Source of the DNA: Spirosoma sp. KCTC 42546
Lineage (GTDB): Bacteria; Bacteroidota; Bacteroidia; Cytophagales; Spirosomataceae
DNA: 64,000 nucleotides
Assembly: GCF_006965485.1 (NCBI RefSeq)
Contig: NZ_CP041360.1
Location: forward strand, 992,001 to 1,056,000
Direction: 5' to 3'
Program-made: the position numbers and the translations under genes
Shown here: in pieces, positions 7,877 through 16,838 of the stretch
How positions within the stretch are numbered: the stretch's first letter is position 1
Layout of the letters: every line of letters begins with the position of its first letter
Notes under the pieces: generated by a model
The model's input: only the letters and a program-made list of their open reading frames with translations
Databases searched by the model: none
Told to the model about the DNA's origin: nothing

Positions 7877-9250
7877 TTAACGTGCAACGGCATTCGTTGG
7901 CTGAAGGGTGCCTACAGTCGAGGGTATCCAACCCGTTTGTCCACCAGTACTACGTACTAATTGAAAGGAGTTTGCTATTGCCAGTACATCGACGGACGAG
8001 CCTGTTGATAGGGCTTGAATAGCTGCTGCCTGCGAACTGGCATTTTCTAGCAAGCTACTGGGAGTTGAGACTGCGAATCGACGAAGTGGCCGATTAATGG
8101 ATTCCGTAGTGTTACTAGACACGTAGCCTGTCGAGCCATCAGGTAGTTCCACTCGAAGCCAGGTTTCTGTGCCACCAATGATGGTTAGGGCAGATGCTTT
8201 AGGCAGTTCCCGTACTATGCTTGCGTCGCTATGAGGAGCTATTCTGACCACCGATTTGGTAGCTGAAACCCGTACCGAATCGCCTAATCGCGATGGTGCT
8301 AGTAAGGCTTGTTTGGCCGGGCCGCGTCCAAGCCGAATGAATGGTAGAGGATCGGTGGCACCATCAGTCATTCCATAAATACCAAAATGCAGGTGCGGCC
8401 CAGTTGTACGGGCATTGCCGGTATTTCCAACAAAACCAACGGTATCACCTGCTGAAACGCGCTGCCCATTGCTAACATTCCAGCGGTCGAGGTGGGCATA
8501 ATAAAGGCGAATATTACGTTCGTTATCGGTCAGAAAAGCGACATTGCCACCCAGCGTGTTTGTGCCAACACCCGTAATGATACCAGCTACCGACGCCAGC
8601 GCTGGTGTTCCTTTGGGGGCGAAAATATCTACACCTTCGTGCCGCCTGCGGCCACCATCCCGAACAGCGCCAAAATAACTGCTAATCTGACGACTGTCAC
8701 GACCTTTTACGGGAAAGGCCAACGCGGGTTCACGGGTAATGGCAATCGTGTAGTTACCGCTTCTCAGCAGCTCCGGCTGAATACGAATCAGATAAGATTG
8801 TGTTTTTCGAGGCTCCCATGTCAATACACTGTTATCAGCTTTCGAAGCTGTAATCAAATTGAGACGACTGCGGCCTTCCAGCGCAAATACATCAATAAAT
8901 ACCTGAGTTGTTTTCTGTCCCTGTGTTTCAACCTGTATCAGAAAACGGTCACCCCGTTGGGCATCGAGTCGATAACCGACAGCAAAGGCTTTGTTGGCTG
9001 AAAAATAGCCACTTTCGCGGTAGGGAACGGTAATTTTTAGTGAGTCACGAAGGGCACGTTCACCAGCAGCAAGCCAGTCAGTGCCTAAGGCCGTACGGTC
9101 AAGTTTGGCTTCCTTGAGCGACTGTCCATACTGCTCATGCGGTGACGATGGCCTGAATAGATTCGCTGTTGGGCCTATACCGGTACAGGCACTAAACCAA
9201 CCCGCAAGCAATCCTACAGAAAGAAATCGGAGTGAATACGTTATTAGCAT
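7877..9250 (-). CDS. M23-family peptidase lipoprotein with SH3-like repeats
   Basis: The 457-residue protein has a lipoprotein-type signal (LLAGWFSAC, Cys22). An N-terminal beta domain (about 70-175) precedes the LytM/M23 domain (about 190-300). The zinc ligands are visible: H204 and D208 in RRRHEGVDIF, and the HLH pair H286/H288 in GPHLHFGIY. YYAHLD supplies a further active-site His. Two SH3-like segments follow (about 325-385, ending GYVSS, and 395-450, ending GWIPS). It should be an envelope-bound peptidoglycan endopeptidase. All catalytic ligands are intact. It lies 15 bp downstream of the TMEM175-like gene, so the two are probably co-transcribed. Confidence 0.92.
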   Translation of the reverse strand: MLITYSLRFLSVGLLAGWFSACTGIGPTANLFRPSSPHEQYGQSLKEAKLDRTALGTDWLAAGERALRDSLKITVPYRESGYFSANKAFAVGYRLDAQRGDRFLIQVETQGQKTTQVFIDVFALEGRSRLNLITASKADNSVLTWEPRKTQSYLIRIQPELLRSGNYTIAITREPALAFPVKGRDSRQISSYFGAVRDGGRRRHEGVDIFAPKGTPALASVAGIITGVGTNTLGGNVAFLTDNERNIRLYYAHLDRWNVSNGQRVSAGDTVGFVGNTGNARTTGPHLHFGIYGMTDGATDPLPFIRLGRGPAKQALLAPSRLGDSVRVSATKSVVRIAPHSDASIVRELPKASALTIIGGTETWLRVELPDGSTGYVSSNTTESINRPLRRFAVSTPSSLLENASSQAAAIQALSTGSSVDVLAIANSFQLVRSTGGQTGWIPSTVGTLQPTNAVAR

Positions 9251-9265
9251 ACTTTTACTATAGTA

Positions 9266-9892
9266 TTAAACGACTTTGTCGCGATGATATTTCAGGCGAG
9301 ATAAGTAAAAGACAACCGCCAGGGCCATCAAAATACTGATAGAAGGCAATACCATGGCTATTGCAGCCGCTAGTGCATATATACTAGTACTAATACGCAA
9401 GCTGCTGCGAACGGTTTGAATACGTACATCGGCAGCGGGCCGTTTCAGTAGCCGATAGTTTTCAGTTGCGTACGACCACATCATCAGTAGCGAACAGGAT
9501 ATACCCGCAAACAGCAACATATACAAAGCTGAGGAAAGCTGGTTGGCAGGGGTATTGATGTAATCGGCCAGTAGGGAGGTCGTGAAGGGAATAATACTGA
9601 CCAGGAGTAACAGAAGACCGTTATAAAACATGAACCGGACGTCGCTTCGTTGAATGACGTTGTACATGCGATGGTGGTTTAGCCAGATAATGAAAATGGT
9701 TATGAAGCTAATAAAGTAAGCAATATAATCAGGCCATTGATGAAACAGAGCGAGCGCCAGACTGTGGTTTGAGGTGGCAGCTTTTAAACTTGGAGCCTTT
9801 AGTTGAAAAGTCAGAAGGGTAATGTCAATTGCAAAAACGCCATCGCTGAATGTTTCCATACGAAGGGTTTCGTTTCCCTGAAAGTCTGCCAT
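9266..9892 (-). CDS. TMEM175-family (DUF1211) potassium channel-like protein
   Basis: The 208-residue membrane protein carries the family signature RMETFSDGVFAIDITLL in its first helix. That motif lines the pore of bacterial TMEM175 potassium channels. Further hydrophobic segments lie at about 58-78 (ending IIWLNHHRM), 90-110, 120-140 and 165-195, giving a six-helix layout. It should sit in the inner membrane and conduct K+. It ends 15 bp before the M23 peptidase start, and the operon link is by spacing only. A shorter start at the internal Met12 is possible. Confidence 0.88.
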   Translation of the reverse strand: MADFQGNETLRMETFSDGVFAIDITLLTFQLKAPSLKAATSNHSLALALFHQWPDYIAYFISFITIFIIWLNHHRMYNVIQRSDVRFMFYNGLLLLLVSIIPFTTSLLADYINTPANQLSSALYMLLFAGISCSLLMMWSYATENYRLLKRPAADVRIQTVRSSLRISTSIYALAAAIAMVLPSISILMALAVVFYLSRLKYHRDKVV

Positions 9893-9972
9893 TTGTTTGC
9901 AGTTGAATATCTGTCAGACAAACGGTTAGAGTAGTCAATAAGTTATGGGCTTCCCACTCTCTAAAAATGAGA

Positions 9973-9998
9973 ATGCCCTAATCAGGCAATTAGGGCAT
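9973..9998 (-). terminator. Hairpin downstream of the AraC/VOC pseudogene
   Basis: A perfect 10-bp stem (atgccctaat / attagggcat) with a 6-nt loop lies 39 nt beyond the VOC stop codon. It looks like the preserved terminator of the decayed operon. Confidence 0.65.
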
Positions 9999-10036
9999 CC
10001 CTATTTTATGAATAAGTAGGCTAGCAACCCACTGGT

Positions 10037-10289
10037 TCAATTTGTCTGCGAAAAACTAAACCAGTAGCCTGAGTCGTCTTTAAAAGTGGCTTTAGTGCCG
10101 TAAAATTCCACTTTAGGCGCTTTTGGAAATACGACGCCCTTGGTCTTCAGCTATTCGTAAGTCGCAAAAATGTCGGTCGTATTATATGGCGTTGAGGTTT
10201 ATTTTCTCAGTAAAGTGCTGGTCGATGACTAGTTTATCCTGCACCAGTCGCCGGTAAAGATAGAGTTTTGGATAGTCGTTGGTTTGCAT
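10037..10289 (-). pseudogene. Deletion remnant: AraC-type regulator start fused to VOC/glyoxalase C-terminus
   Basis: Read on the minus strand, an ATG at 10289 begins MQTNDYPKLYLYRRLVQDKL and continues VIDQHFTEKINLNAI. This resembles the start of an AraC-family HTH domain before it hits a stop. Immediately after, in another frame, comes PYNTTDIFATYE, a TAG stop, LKTKGVVFPKAPKVEFYG, then TKATFKDDSGYWFSFSQ and a stop. That matches the C-terminal half of a VOC/glyoxalase protein. The arrangement fits an AraC-VOC gene pair in which an internal deletion joined the two genes and a nonsense mutation followed. The family calls rest on motif recognition. Confidence 0.7.
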
Positions 10290-10298
10290 AGCAATGTC

Positions 10299-11798
10299 CT
10301 ACGAAGCCTGCTGACTGCGTTTCGTCAGGAAGTAAACGGGTATACCCAACCCGGCAATCAGCAGACCCATACCGGTATTGAATGTTTTTGTATAGAGCAA
10401 AATCATACAAATGGTTAGAGCCGCAATGATATAGAGGGCTGGTACAATGGGATAGCCAAACGCTCGGTAAGGTCGTTCAGTGTCAGGCTCAGTACGCCGG
10501 AGCCGGAATAGACCGGCAATGGTGACTATGTAGAATACTAAAGAAGCAAAAGTGCAGTAATCGAGCAGATCACCGTATTTCCCAGACAGGCAAAGTAAGG
10601 ATGCCCAGATACATTGTAACCACAACGCCCGGCCCGGAACCGCATTTTTATTCAGGTGTGATGCCTGCTTGATAAACAGGCCATCTTTGGCCATCGCATA
10701 ATAAAGCCGCGCTCCGGCCAGAATCAGTCCGTTGTTACATCCAAAAGTCGAAATCATGATCAGAACCGCCATAACAGCTACGGCCACATTCCCGAAAACC
10801 GTTTCGACAGCAGCCGTGGCAACCCGATCGGCGGTGGCAAATTGAATGCCCCGGCTGATGATGTCTGTACCGGCTGGTGAACCTTTCAAGGGCAACAGCG
10901 ATAAGTACGAAACGTTAGCCAGGAAGTAGATGGTTGTCACGATCAAGGTTCCAAAAAATAGGGCCAGCGGGATATTACGACGTGGATTTTTGATCTCACC
11001 GGCAATAAAGGTCACATTATTCCAGGCATCTGCCGAAAACAGCGAACCAATCATCGACGTACCAAACGCCAGTACCAGGGCAAACCCCGCCAGTGGCAGA
11101 ATCTCACCCGTAGCGGTTGTTGTGCTGGCGGCCCAGGCATTGGTGAGGTTAGTCGACAGCAACCCACTGCTTAATCCGATGGTAATCCCGATCACAATTA
11201 GTCCGAGTAGTGCAATTAGTTTAGCTGATGTAAATACGTTCTGAATCAGCTTGCCACTCTGAACGCCCTGGCTGTTGAGCCAGGTTAGTAAAACTAAGCT
11301 TGAAATCGCGAATAGGGAGCCGAGTGTGATTTTAATTGGCCCGAGAGCCAGTAAAACGTTATCGGGGCCGAGGGCTGGAATAAATACAGCCGTATACTTG
11401 GTAAACGCTACTGCTACGGCGGCTATAGTTCCGGTCTGGATAACGGTAAAAACCGTCCAGCCATACACGAAACCCGTTAGATGGCCATATGCCCGTTGTA
11501 TATAAATGTATTGCCCGCCTGCTTTGGGCATCATACCGGCCAATTCGCCATAGCTGAGTGCAGCCGCTACCGTTAGTACGCCCGTTAGCACCCAGAGCAT
11601 GAGCAACCAGCCCGACGAGCCCAGGTTACGGGCCATGTCGGCAGTAACGATGAAAACCCCGGACCCAATCATGGAGCCGGAGACAATAAGCGTGGAGTCG
11701 AGCAGGCTTAGTGAGCGGTTGAATTCAGTAGGTTCTGTAGCCAGATCGGCAGACGGAACGGAGAGCGGTTGGTTTTCGGCCATGAGGAAGTTAGTCAT
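10299..11798 (-). CDS. APC-superfamily amino acid permease
   Basis: The 499-residue protein has about 12 hydrophobic segments and the first-helix signature STLIVSGSMIGSGVFIV of APC transporters, followed by SYGELAGMMPKAGGQYIYI. It should exchange or import amino acids across the inner membrane. The substrate cannot be read from the sequence. The closest general type is the LAT/YhdG-like group. Annotated from Met1. An in-frame Met6 (MAENQPL) is an equally plausible start. The stop lies only 10 bp upstream of the start of the AraC/VOC remnant, which is co-directional, so the three genes may once have formed one unit. Confidence 0.92.
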   Translation of the reverse strand: MTNFLMAENQPLSVPSADLATEPTEFNRSLSLLDSTLIVSGSMIGSGVFIVTADMARNLGSSGWLLMLWVLTGVLTVAAALSYGELAGMMPKAGGQYIYIQRAYGHLTGFVYGWTVFTVIQTGTIAAVAVAFTKYTAVFIPALGPDNVLLALGPIKITLGSLFAISSLVLLTWLNSQGVQSGKLIQNVFTSAKLIALLGLIVIGITIGLSSGLLSTNLTNAWAASTTTATGEILPLAGFALVLAFGTSMIGSLFSADAWNNVTFIAGEIKNPRRNIPLALFFGTLIVTTIYFLANVSYLSLLPLKGSPAGTDIISRGIQFATADRVATAAVETVFGNVAVAVMAVLIMISTFGCNNGLILAGARLYYAMAKDGLFIKQASHLNKNAVPGRALWLQCIWASLLCLSGKYGDLLDYCTFASLVFYIVTIAGLFRLRRTEPDTERPYRAFGYPIVPALYIIAALTICMILLYTKTFNTGMGLLIAGLGIPVYFLTKRSQQAS

Positions 11799-11870
11799 AC
11801 AGTTCGTTGGATGGTGTTGTGAGTTTAGAAGGCAATTCGAGTCACCTTAGCTGACCACTTCACCAATTAC

Positions 11871-11878
11871 CAAAACTA
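11871..11878 (-). promoter_or_regulatory. Possible -7 promoter element for the APC permease
   Basis: On the minus strand TAGTTTTG fits TAnnTTTG, 73 bp before the permease start. No well-placed -33 TTG was found. The rest of the 325-bp divergent gap (11799-12123) shows nothing else recognisable. Confidence 0.35.
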
Positions 11879-12123
11879 CGTACAAGAAGCGGGCAATTGC
11901 CCAAAAAAGCAAACCGCTCCGATAAATCCTGTTAGTATATCCTCACTTGATCAGAAACTAAATCTTGTATATCGCACTGATGGGCAAATAATATTTTGCA
12001 ATTTGTGCGAAATTTTCTGCGCTCAAAGCCGGTTGCTACGTTGCTAGATAGCCAGCCTACGGCAAACGGTATGTGTGCAGAACGGATACAGAACAGAACA
12101 ACAATTGAACGCCTTAGTTAGCA

Positions 12124-12735
12124 ATGCAATTTAACGAACAGGAGTATCTGCAATCTAACCAGCTTGATAAATATTGTTTAGGATTGCTCAGCCCCGGCGA
12201 AGCTAAAGAAGTAGAGCGGTTGGCCGCTAAGTATCCATCTATTCGGGCCGAGCTAGATCGGCTTATGCAAGCAATGGCTGATTATGCGCTGGCTCGACCC
12301 GTTGCGCCCAGGCCTGAGTTGAAAAGCCGAATAATGCTGGCGTTGAGCCAGCTGGATCAGACGCCAGCTTTTGATTTAAACGAACTACCACTCATTAACG
12401 CCAACTCCAGCGCCAACCAGTGGCAACGGACAGTTGCGTCTATACAGCCTCCACCCACGTATCGAAACCTGTTCGCGCATGTTCTCCGGCAGGATGCGGA
12501 AATCGAGCAGTTTTTAATATGGGTAAAACAGTCAATTAATCCTGAAGTACATCACAACGAACAGGAGAGCTTTCTGATTCTGGAAGGGAGCTGTGAGTGT
12601 TCTTTTGGTGGTGAACTAGTGCAGTTAAGTGCAGGCGATTACATGGCTGTGCCGATTGATCTGGAGCACACTGTGCGGGTCAGTTCCGATACGCCTGTGA
12701 AAGCAATTATTCAGCGCTTGAAGCTACCTGCCTAG
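12124..12735 (+). CDS. ChrR-like anti-sigma/cupin protein
   Basis: The 203-residue protein has an N-terminal helical region (about 8-75) with YCLGLLSPGEAKEVERLAAK, typical of anti-sigma-factor N-termini of the RskA/ChrR type. A C-terminal cupin domain (about 115-200) contains NPEVHHNEQESFLILEGSCE and ends in a GDYMAVPIDLEHTV strand. The HH...E arrangement provides a plausible metal site. This layout resembles ChrR, which restrains an ECF sigma factor. No sigma gene is adjacent, so the partner must be encoded elsewhere or the role has changed. It is divergent from the APC permease and followed by a terminator. Confidence 0.7.
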   Translation: MQFNEQEYLQSNQLDKYCLGLLSPGEAKEVERLAAKYPSIRAELDRLMQAMADYALARPVAPRPELKSRIMLALSQLDQTPAFDLNELPLINANSSANQWQRTVASIQPPPTYRNLFAHVLRQDAEIEQFLIWVKQSINPEVHHNEQESFLILEGSCECSFGGELVQLSAGDYMAVPIDLEHTVRVSSDTPVKAIIQRLKLPA

Positions 12736-12758
12736 CATCAGGCGAGTTGTTTTTAATG

Positions 12759-12800
12759 AACGCCAGCCGAGGACTAATCCCTTGGCTGGCGTTTTGTTTT
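12759..12800 (+). terminator. Intrinsic terminator after the cupin gene
   Basis: The stem aacgccagcc / ggctggcgtt with extra inner pairs is followed by ttgtttt. It begins 23 nt after the stop codon. Confidence 0.8.
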
Positions 12801-12896
12801 AAACCGCTTGTGTAGTCATCCCTACCGCTTCTAAAGTCAGGCCTGCTTGCTGTAGAGTCTCTCTGATAGTGCCCTGTCGGTTCTAGTAGTTTTGAC

Positions 12897-12904
12897 ATGT
12901 CAAC
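12897..12904 (+). promoter_or_regulatory. Possible -7 element upstream of the 159-aa lipoprotein gene
   Basis: TAGTTTTG fits TAnnTTTG, 112 bp before the ATG at 13017. No -33 TTG at the right spacing is evident. Confidence 0.3.
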
Positions 12905-13016
12905 GGAGGAAAGGGCAACCAACACACTCCTTTTGATCGGCTTGAGTGATGGTCACTCAGTTGAAAAATACCTTAGCTGATTCTACCAATTCATTTTAAA
13001 AACTTCTCTGTCAATC

Positions 13017-13496
13017 ATGAAAATTGCTCAGTTTTTCTTCTTTATGGCTATTGCAGCCCTGCTTAGCTTAAGTTCCTGCAGCAAAAAATCGGACGACGGT
13101 GTTACGCCGACTACGACACAAGCGCAGGCCGGTTTTTCGGTGAAAATCGACGGGCAACCCTATGCACCTGACTTTGCGTACGCACTTGCCAGCTCGCCTG
13201 GAACCAGTAACTATTATGCCATTTATGGCCTCGATAGTAAAACCAGTGATATTGTGGCCATTGCTTTACCCAACACTGTTGCCGAAGGAACCTACGCCTT
13301 AAGCAATGTCAATTTTGCAACCATGACCATTGCTAAGGAAGATTTTTCGACGGTGAATGGCGGAACTGGAACCGTGACTATTAAGACCAAAACCGCAACC
13401 AATATAACGGGTACATTCAGCTTCACCGCTTATGATGTTACCGGTACCAAAAAGCGGGTGCTTACCGATGGTACCTTCAATGTTGCGATTCGCTAA
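13017..13496 (+). CDS. Small lipoprotein, DUF6252-like
   Basis: The 159-residue product starts with a lipoprotein signal (LLSLSSC, Cys near residue 21) and a short Ser/Thr linker. A beta-rich domain follows, beginning AGFSVKIDGQPYAPDFAY and ending GTFNVAIR. The pattern of an opening FxxxIDGxxY strand and a closing GTFNV strand resembles DUF6252-type Bacteroidota lipoproteins. This is a resemblance rather than a firm match, and function is unknown. It is a single-gene unit ending at a hairpin. Confidence 0.6.
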   Translation: MKIAQFFFFMAIAALLSLSSCSKKSDDGVTPTTTQAQAGFSVKIDGQPYAPDFAYALASSPGTSNYYAIYGLDSKTSDIVAIALPNTVAEGTYALSNVNFATMTIAKEDFSTVNGGTGTVTIKTKTATNITGTFSFTAYDVTGTKKRVLTDGTFNVAIR

Positions 13497-13517
13497 AGGA
13501 AGATAGGTTAGGAAGTT

Positions 13518-13554
13518 AAATGGCCAGTTTCTGAGGAGACTGGTCATTTGTTTT
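13518..13554 (+). terminator. Terminator-like hairpin after the 159-aa gene
   Basis: An imperfect stem (aaatggccagtttc with gagactggtcattt) is followed by gtttt. It lies 22 nt after the stop codon in a convergent gap. Confidence 0.6.
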
Positions 13555-13575
13555 CGTGCAGATAGCTGAGCAACG

Positions 13576-14139
13576 CTATTTCTTTAGCCGGAAACAAACA
13601 TAGAAACCTGCTCTAAGCCATAGCCGGTCGGAATGCGATTCGTGCAACAGTAGGTTAGAGATCCTACTGTTTTCAACACGCCACTGATAGTCTGGACCGC
13701 CATAAATATCGACTGTAAAACGGTGGCTTTTATAAGGCTGAAAACCGAGAAGTACGCCCGTATATTTCTCATGTATTAGTTTACCTTCATCGTCTGGAGA
13801 AGCCTCATAGTCATACGATTGTAGACTGCCGTATCCTACAAACGGGCTTATATAATAACCACGGTTTTTCTGGCCTTCTGGATTTATGTAGTAGCGATAG
13901 GCTAGATAAGCTTTCGGGCCTTTGGTAAAACTCTCTCCCAGAGCCTTATCTACACGATAGACGCCATTGATTTGTATTGATGATTTAGGGGAGAGTCCTA
14001 CTTCGATACCACCACCCAGCGAAATAGGAATATACTGGCCGATGTGAATGGGATTTAGTTGTAACTGAGCCGTAATAGCCTGCGCTGCGAGTTGAACAGG
14101 TAAGAGGGCTACTACGAAAAAAAGCTTTATGAAAGTCAT
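13576..14139 (-). CDS. Outer-membrane beta-barrel-like protein (DUF3575-like)
   Basis: The 187-residue protein has a signal peptide (MTFIKLFFVVALLPVQLAAQ). Alternating amphipathic strands follow (QLQLNPIHIGQYIPISLGGG, YLAYRYYINPEGQKNRGYYI, SPFVGYGSLQSYDY). It ends in an aromatic-rich strand (GFYVCFRLKK), typical of a small outer-membrane barrel. DUF3575 proteins have this size and layout. It may be structural, and no transport or enzyme motif is visible. It sits 33 bp beyond the end of the flavin dehydrogenase gene on the same strand. Confidence 0.55.
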   Translation of the reverse strand: MTFIKLFFVVALLPVQLAAQAITAQLQLNPIHIGQYIPISLGGGIEVGLSPKSSIQINGVYRVDKALGESFTKGPKAYLAYRYYINPEGQKNRGYYISPFVGYGSLQSYDYEASPDDEGKLIHEKYTGVLLGFQPYKSHRFTVDIYGGPDYQWRVENSRISNLLLHESHSDRLWLRAGFYVCFRLKK

Positions 14140-14172
14140 TCTAGTTTCTAGAGTATAAATTGGCCAATGTTC

Positions 14173-15831
14173 TCACGCAATCTCCTCGGCCGCTGCCCGT
14201 CCTGCGGTGCGGCCCGAAAAGATACAGCCGCCTAGAAACGTTCCTTCCAGGGCTCGATAGCCATGCATACCACCCCCACCAAAGCCAGCCACCTCACCTG
14301 CTGCATACAGACCGGGAATGGGTTCGCCGTTGTGGCCCAATACACGGCTGGATAAGTCGGTTTGGAGGCCACCCAGGGTCTTGCGGGTGAGGATGTGGAG
14401 CCGGACGGCAATGAGTGGTCCGGCGGATGGGTCGAGTAGTTGATGTGGTTTGGCGGTGCGAATCAGTCGATCGCCGAGGTAGTGGCGCGCTCCTCGAATA
14501 GCCGTAATCTGTGAATCCTTGCAGAATGGGTTAAGAATTTGACGATCACGGGCAATAATCTCTCGTTCCAGCGATGCCAGGTCGATGCGGTTTTCGCCGG
14601 TTAGGGCGTTCATACCGGCTACTAGATCAGCCAGATTGTCTTTCACGATGAAATCGACTCCCTGACTTTTAAAGGCTTCGACCGGCGCAGGTGCCGATTT
14701 GCCAACCGCGCGACCCAGCACCTGTCGCCAGCTTTTGTTGGTTAAATCCGGGTTTTGCTCTGAGCCCGATAAGGCAAATTCCTTTCGGATAATGGTTTGA
14801 TTCAAGACAAACCAACTGTAATCGTATCCTGTCTGGGTAATATGCCGGAGTGTGCCCAGCGTATCGAAACCTGGAAATAGGGGCACGGGCAGTCGATTCC
14901 CGCAAGCATCGAACCACATGGATGAGGGGCCGGGCAAAATACGAATACCGTGCTGATTCCAGATGGGAGCCCAATTCTGGATACCTTCGGTATAGTGCCA
15001 CATCCGGTCGCGGTTGATCAGATTGGCCCCGGCGCTTTCGGAAATGGCTAACATACGCCCATCTACGTGTTCCGGTACCCCAGAGAGCATGTGCTTTGGT
15101 GGCTTGCCTAATCGTTCCGGCCAGTTTTGTCGAACCAGGTCATGATTGGCCCCAATTCCGCCCGACGTAACAATAACGGCCTGGGCTCGAAACGTAAATT
15201 CACCCACAACGACTCTAGAACTTTTCTCCCCGCGTCTCACCATACTGGGTTCCAGAATATCGCCATGAATACCAACAACGCACCCGTTTACTAGCGTCAG
15301 TTCATTAACCCGATGGCGGAATTTTAAGGTGATCAGCCCCCGTTTAACCGCTTCCCGAACACGGTATTCAAAGGGAGCCAGTACACCGGGGCCGGTGCCC
15401 CAGGTAACATGAAATCGAGGAACTGAATTGCCGTGACCAATAGCCCCGTAGCCACCCCGCTCCGCCCAGCCAACAACCGGGAAAAACCGGATGCCCTGCT
15501 GCCGCAGCCACGAGCGTTTCTCACCAGCCGCGAAGGCAACATAAGCTTCTGACCATTTTCGGGGCCAATGGTCTTCAGGCCGGTCAAAGTCGGCGCTGCC
15601 CAACCAGTCGGTTAAGGCCAGATCGTAGGAATCGCGGATCTTTAGCCGACGTTGTTCGGGCGAGTCCACCAGAAATAATCCACCAAACGACCAGAAGGCC
15701 TGGCCGCCCAGGTTCTGTTCGGGCTCCTGGTCAACGATTAGAACCCGTTTGCCCGCATCGGCCAGTTCGGCGGCTGCAACCAGTCCCGCTAGCCCAGCCC
15801 CAACAATGATAACATCTGTTTCCTCGTGCAT
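14173..15831 (-). CDS. FAD-binding dehydrogenase (fumarate reductase/KstD-like)
   Basis: The 552-residue protein has the N-terminal dinucleotide-binding motif DVIIVGAGLAGLVAAAELAD and an acidic end of the second strand (VLIVDQEPE). The C-terminal GLYAAGEVAGFGGGGMHG segment closes the FAD site. This matches the family of putative FAD-binding dehydrogenases related to fumarate reductase and 3-ketosteroid dehydrogenase. It is soluble, with no signal peptide, and the substrate is unknown. The ATG at 15831 is chosen because it puts the Rossmann motif close to the N-terminus. An in-frame start at 15867 would add a 12-residue tail. Confidence 0.88.
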   Translation of the reverse strand: MHEETDVIIVGAGLAGLVAAAELADAGKRVLIVDQEPEQNLGGQAFWSFGGLFLVDSPEQRRLKIRDSYDLALTDWLGSADFDRPEDHWPRKWSEAYVAFAAGEKRSWLRQQGIRFFPVVGWAERGGYGAIGHGNSVPRFHVTWGTGPGVLAPFEYRVREAVKRGLITLKFRHRVNELTLVNGCVVGIHGDILEPSMVRRGEKSSRVVVGEFTFRAQAVIVTSGGIGANHDLVRQNWPERLGKPPKHMLSGVPEHVDGRMLAISESAGANLINRDRMWHYTEGIQNWAPIWNQHGIRILPGPSSMWFDACGNRLPVPLFPGFDTLGTLRHITQTGYDYSWFVLNQTIIRKEFALSGSEQNPDLTNKSWRQVLGRAVGKSAPAPVEAFKSQGVDFIVKDNLADLVAGMNALTGENRIDLASLEREIIARDRQILNPFCKDSQITAIRGARHYLGDRLIRTAKPHQLLDPSAGPLIAVRLHILTRKTLGGLQTDLSSRVLGHNGEPIPGLYAAGEVAGFGGGGMHGYRALEGTFLGGCIFSGRTAGRAAAEEIA

Positions 15832-16097
15832 AAAACCGCCTTGGCTCGGGGCCTGAATGACAGGCAATAACCTTCAGAAATAGGTAGAGCCTCAACGTCG
15901 AGCCAGAGTTGTAAGTAGAACCTATTTATTCGCCAATATACTCGTCTGTGGTCGCTCATCAACATTCCGTAATCTGACTATAACAAGTCGTAATAACATT
16001 GACACAATTTGAAAATAATTTCATCTTTACTGTGCTGATTATCGGTTGATTGTGTCAGTGGGATGAGCCCGATATCGCCAACCCTCATACACCATTC

Positions 16098-16829
16098 ATG
16101 AAGAAAAAACTATTGGCTACCTGGCTGTTTCTGATAACAGCCGTTCAGGTCATGTCATGGCCATTGATTAGTGGCACCAGTCAACCGCTGAAAGTAGGTG
16201 ATGTCGTGTTTGTTCATGCTCCGGCTGGACTTACGCTCCGTAAAACCAACTCCAGAGATGGAGCCAAAGTGGCCTTAGTCTCTTACGCGGCTGCACTCAC
16301 AATACTGGCAATTCCTGATTCCAGTGCTCCATACAAGGCCGAGTCGATTGATTCGTTTGCGGTTAGCGGTGGCTGGGTGAAGGTAAAAACCCGCGATGGT
16401 CTGGAAGGCTATCTGTTTGACGGCTATTTACTGCGCTATCCGCCAGTCCTAAAAGAGCCACAAGATGGTGTTGATCTGATCGACTGGGCTTATCGTACAC
16501 TATCTCCACCGAAAGGAAAACGAATCACCCTGCCCCAAATTGAGGGTAGTATGGAACGCTATAAGCAGGTTTTTGTCGATGGAGCCAGCTTTGAACTACA
16601 GGCGTATCCGGGTGGATCTACGCAGATACTGGACATATCTAAGAGTAAACTCACGATGCAGGACGCATTGATCTTTTTTCGGCCTGTATGGTTCCTGAAG
16701 GGAAAAACGACGGCTACCTATGATTCGGTAAAACAACGACTGGAGGTTAATGGGGAGGACGGTACCTCCCAGTTCACGATTCAGTCAAAAGGCACTCGAT
16801 TGCTGTTACGTTTCGCAACGGCTGATTAA
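16098..16829 (+). CDS. Exported SH3-domain protein
   Basis: The 243-residue protein starts with a signal peptide (MKKKLLATWLFLITAVQVMS). A bacterial SH3-like domain (about 32-115) begins VGDVVFVHAPAGLTLRKTNS and ends GYLFDGYLLRYPP. The C-terminal half has no family I recognise. The SH3 domain suggests binding to peptidoglycan or another envelope ligand. The ATG at 16098 is favoured over a GTG at 16050 because it places the signal peptide first. It is convergent with the hexosaminidase gene, with only 9 bp between their stops. Confidence 0.7.
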   Translation: MKKKLLATWLFLITAVQVMSWPLISGTSQPLKVGDVVFVHAPAGLTLRKTNSRDGAKVALVSYAAALTILAIPDSSAPYKAESIDSFAVSGGWVKVKTRDGLEGYLFDGYLLRYPPVLKEPQDGVDLIDWAYRTLSPPKGKRITLPQIEGSMERYKQVFVDGASFELQAYPGGSTQILDISKSKLTMQDALIFFRPVWFLKGKTTATYDSVKQRLEVNGEDGTSQFTIQSKGTRLLLRFATAD

Positions 16830-16838
16830 TCGGGACGA

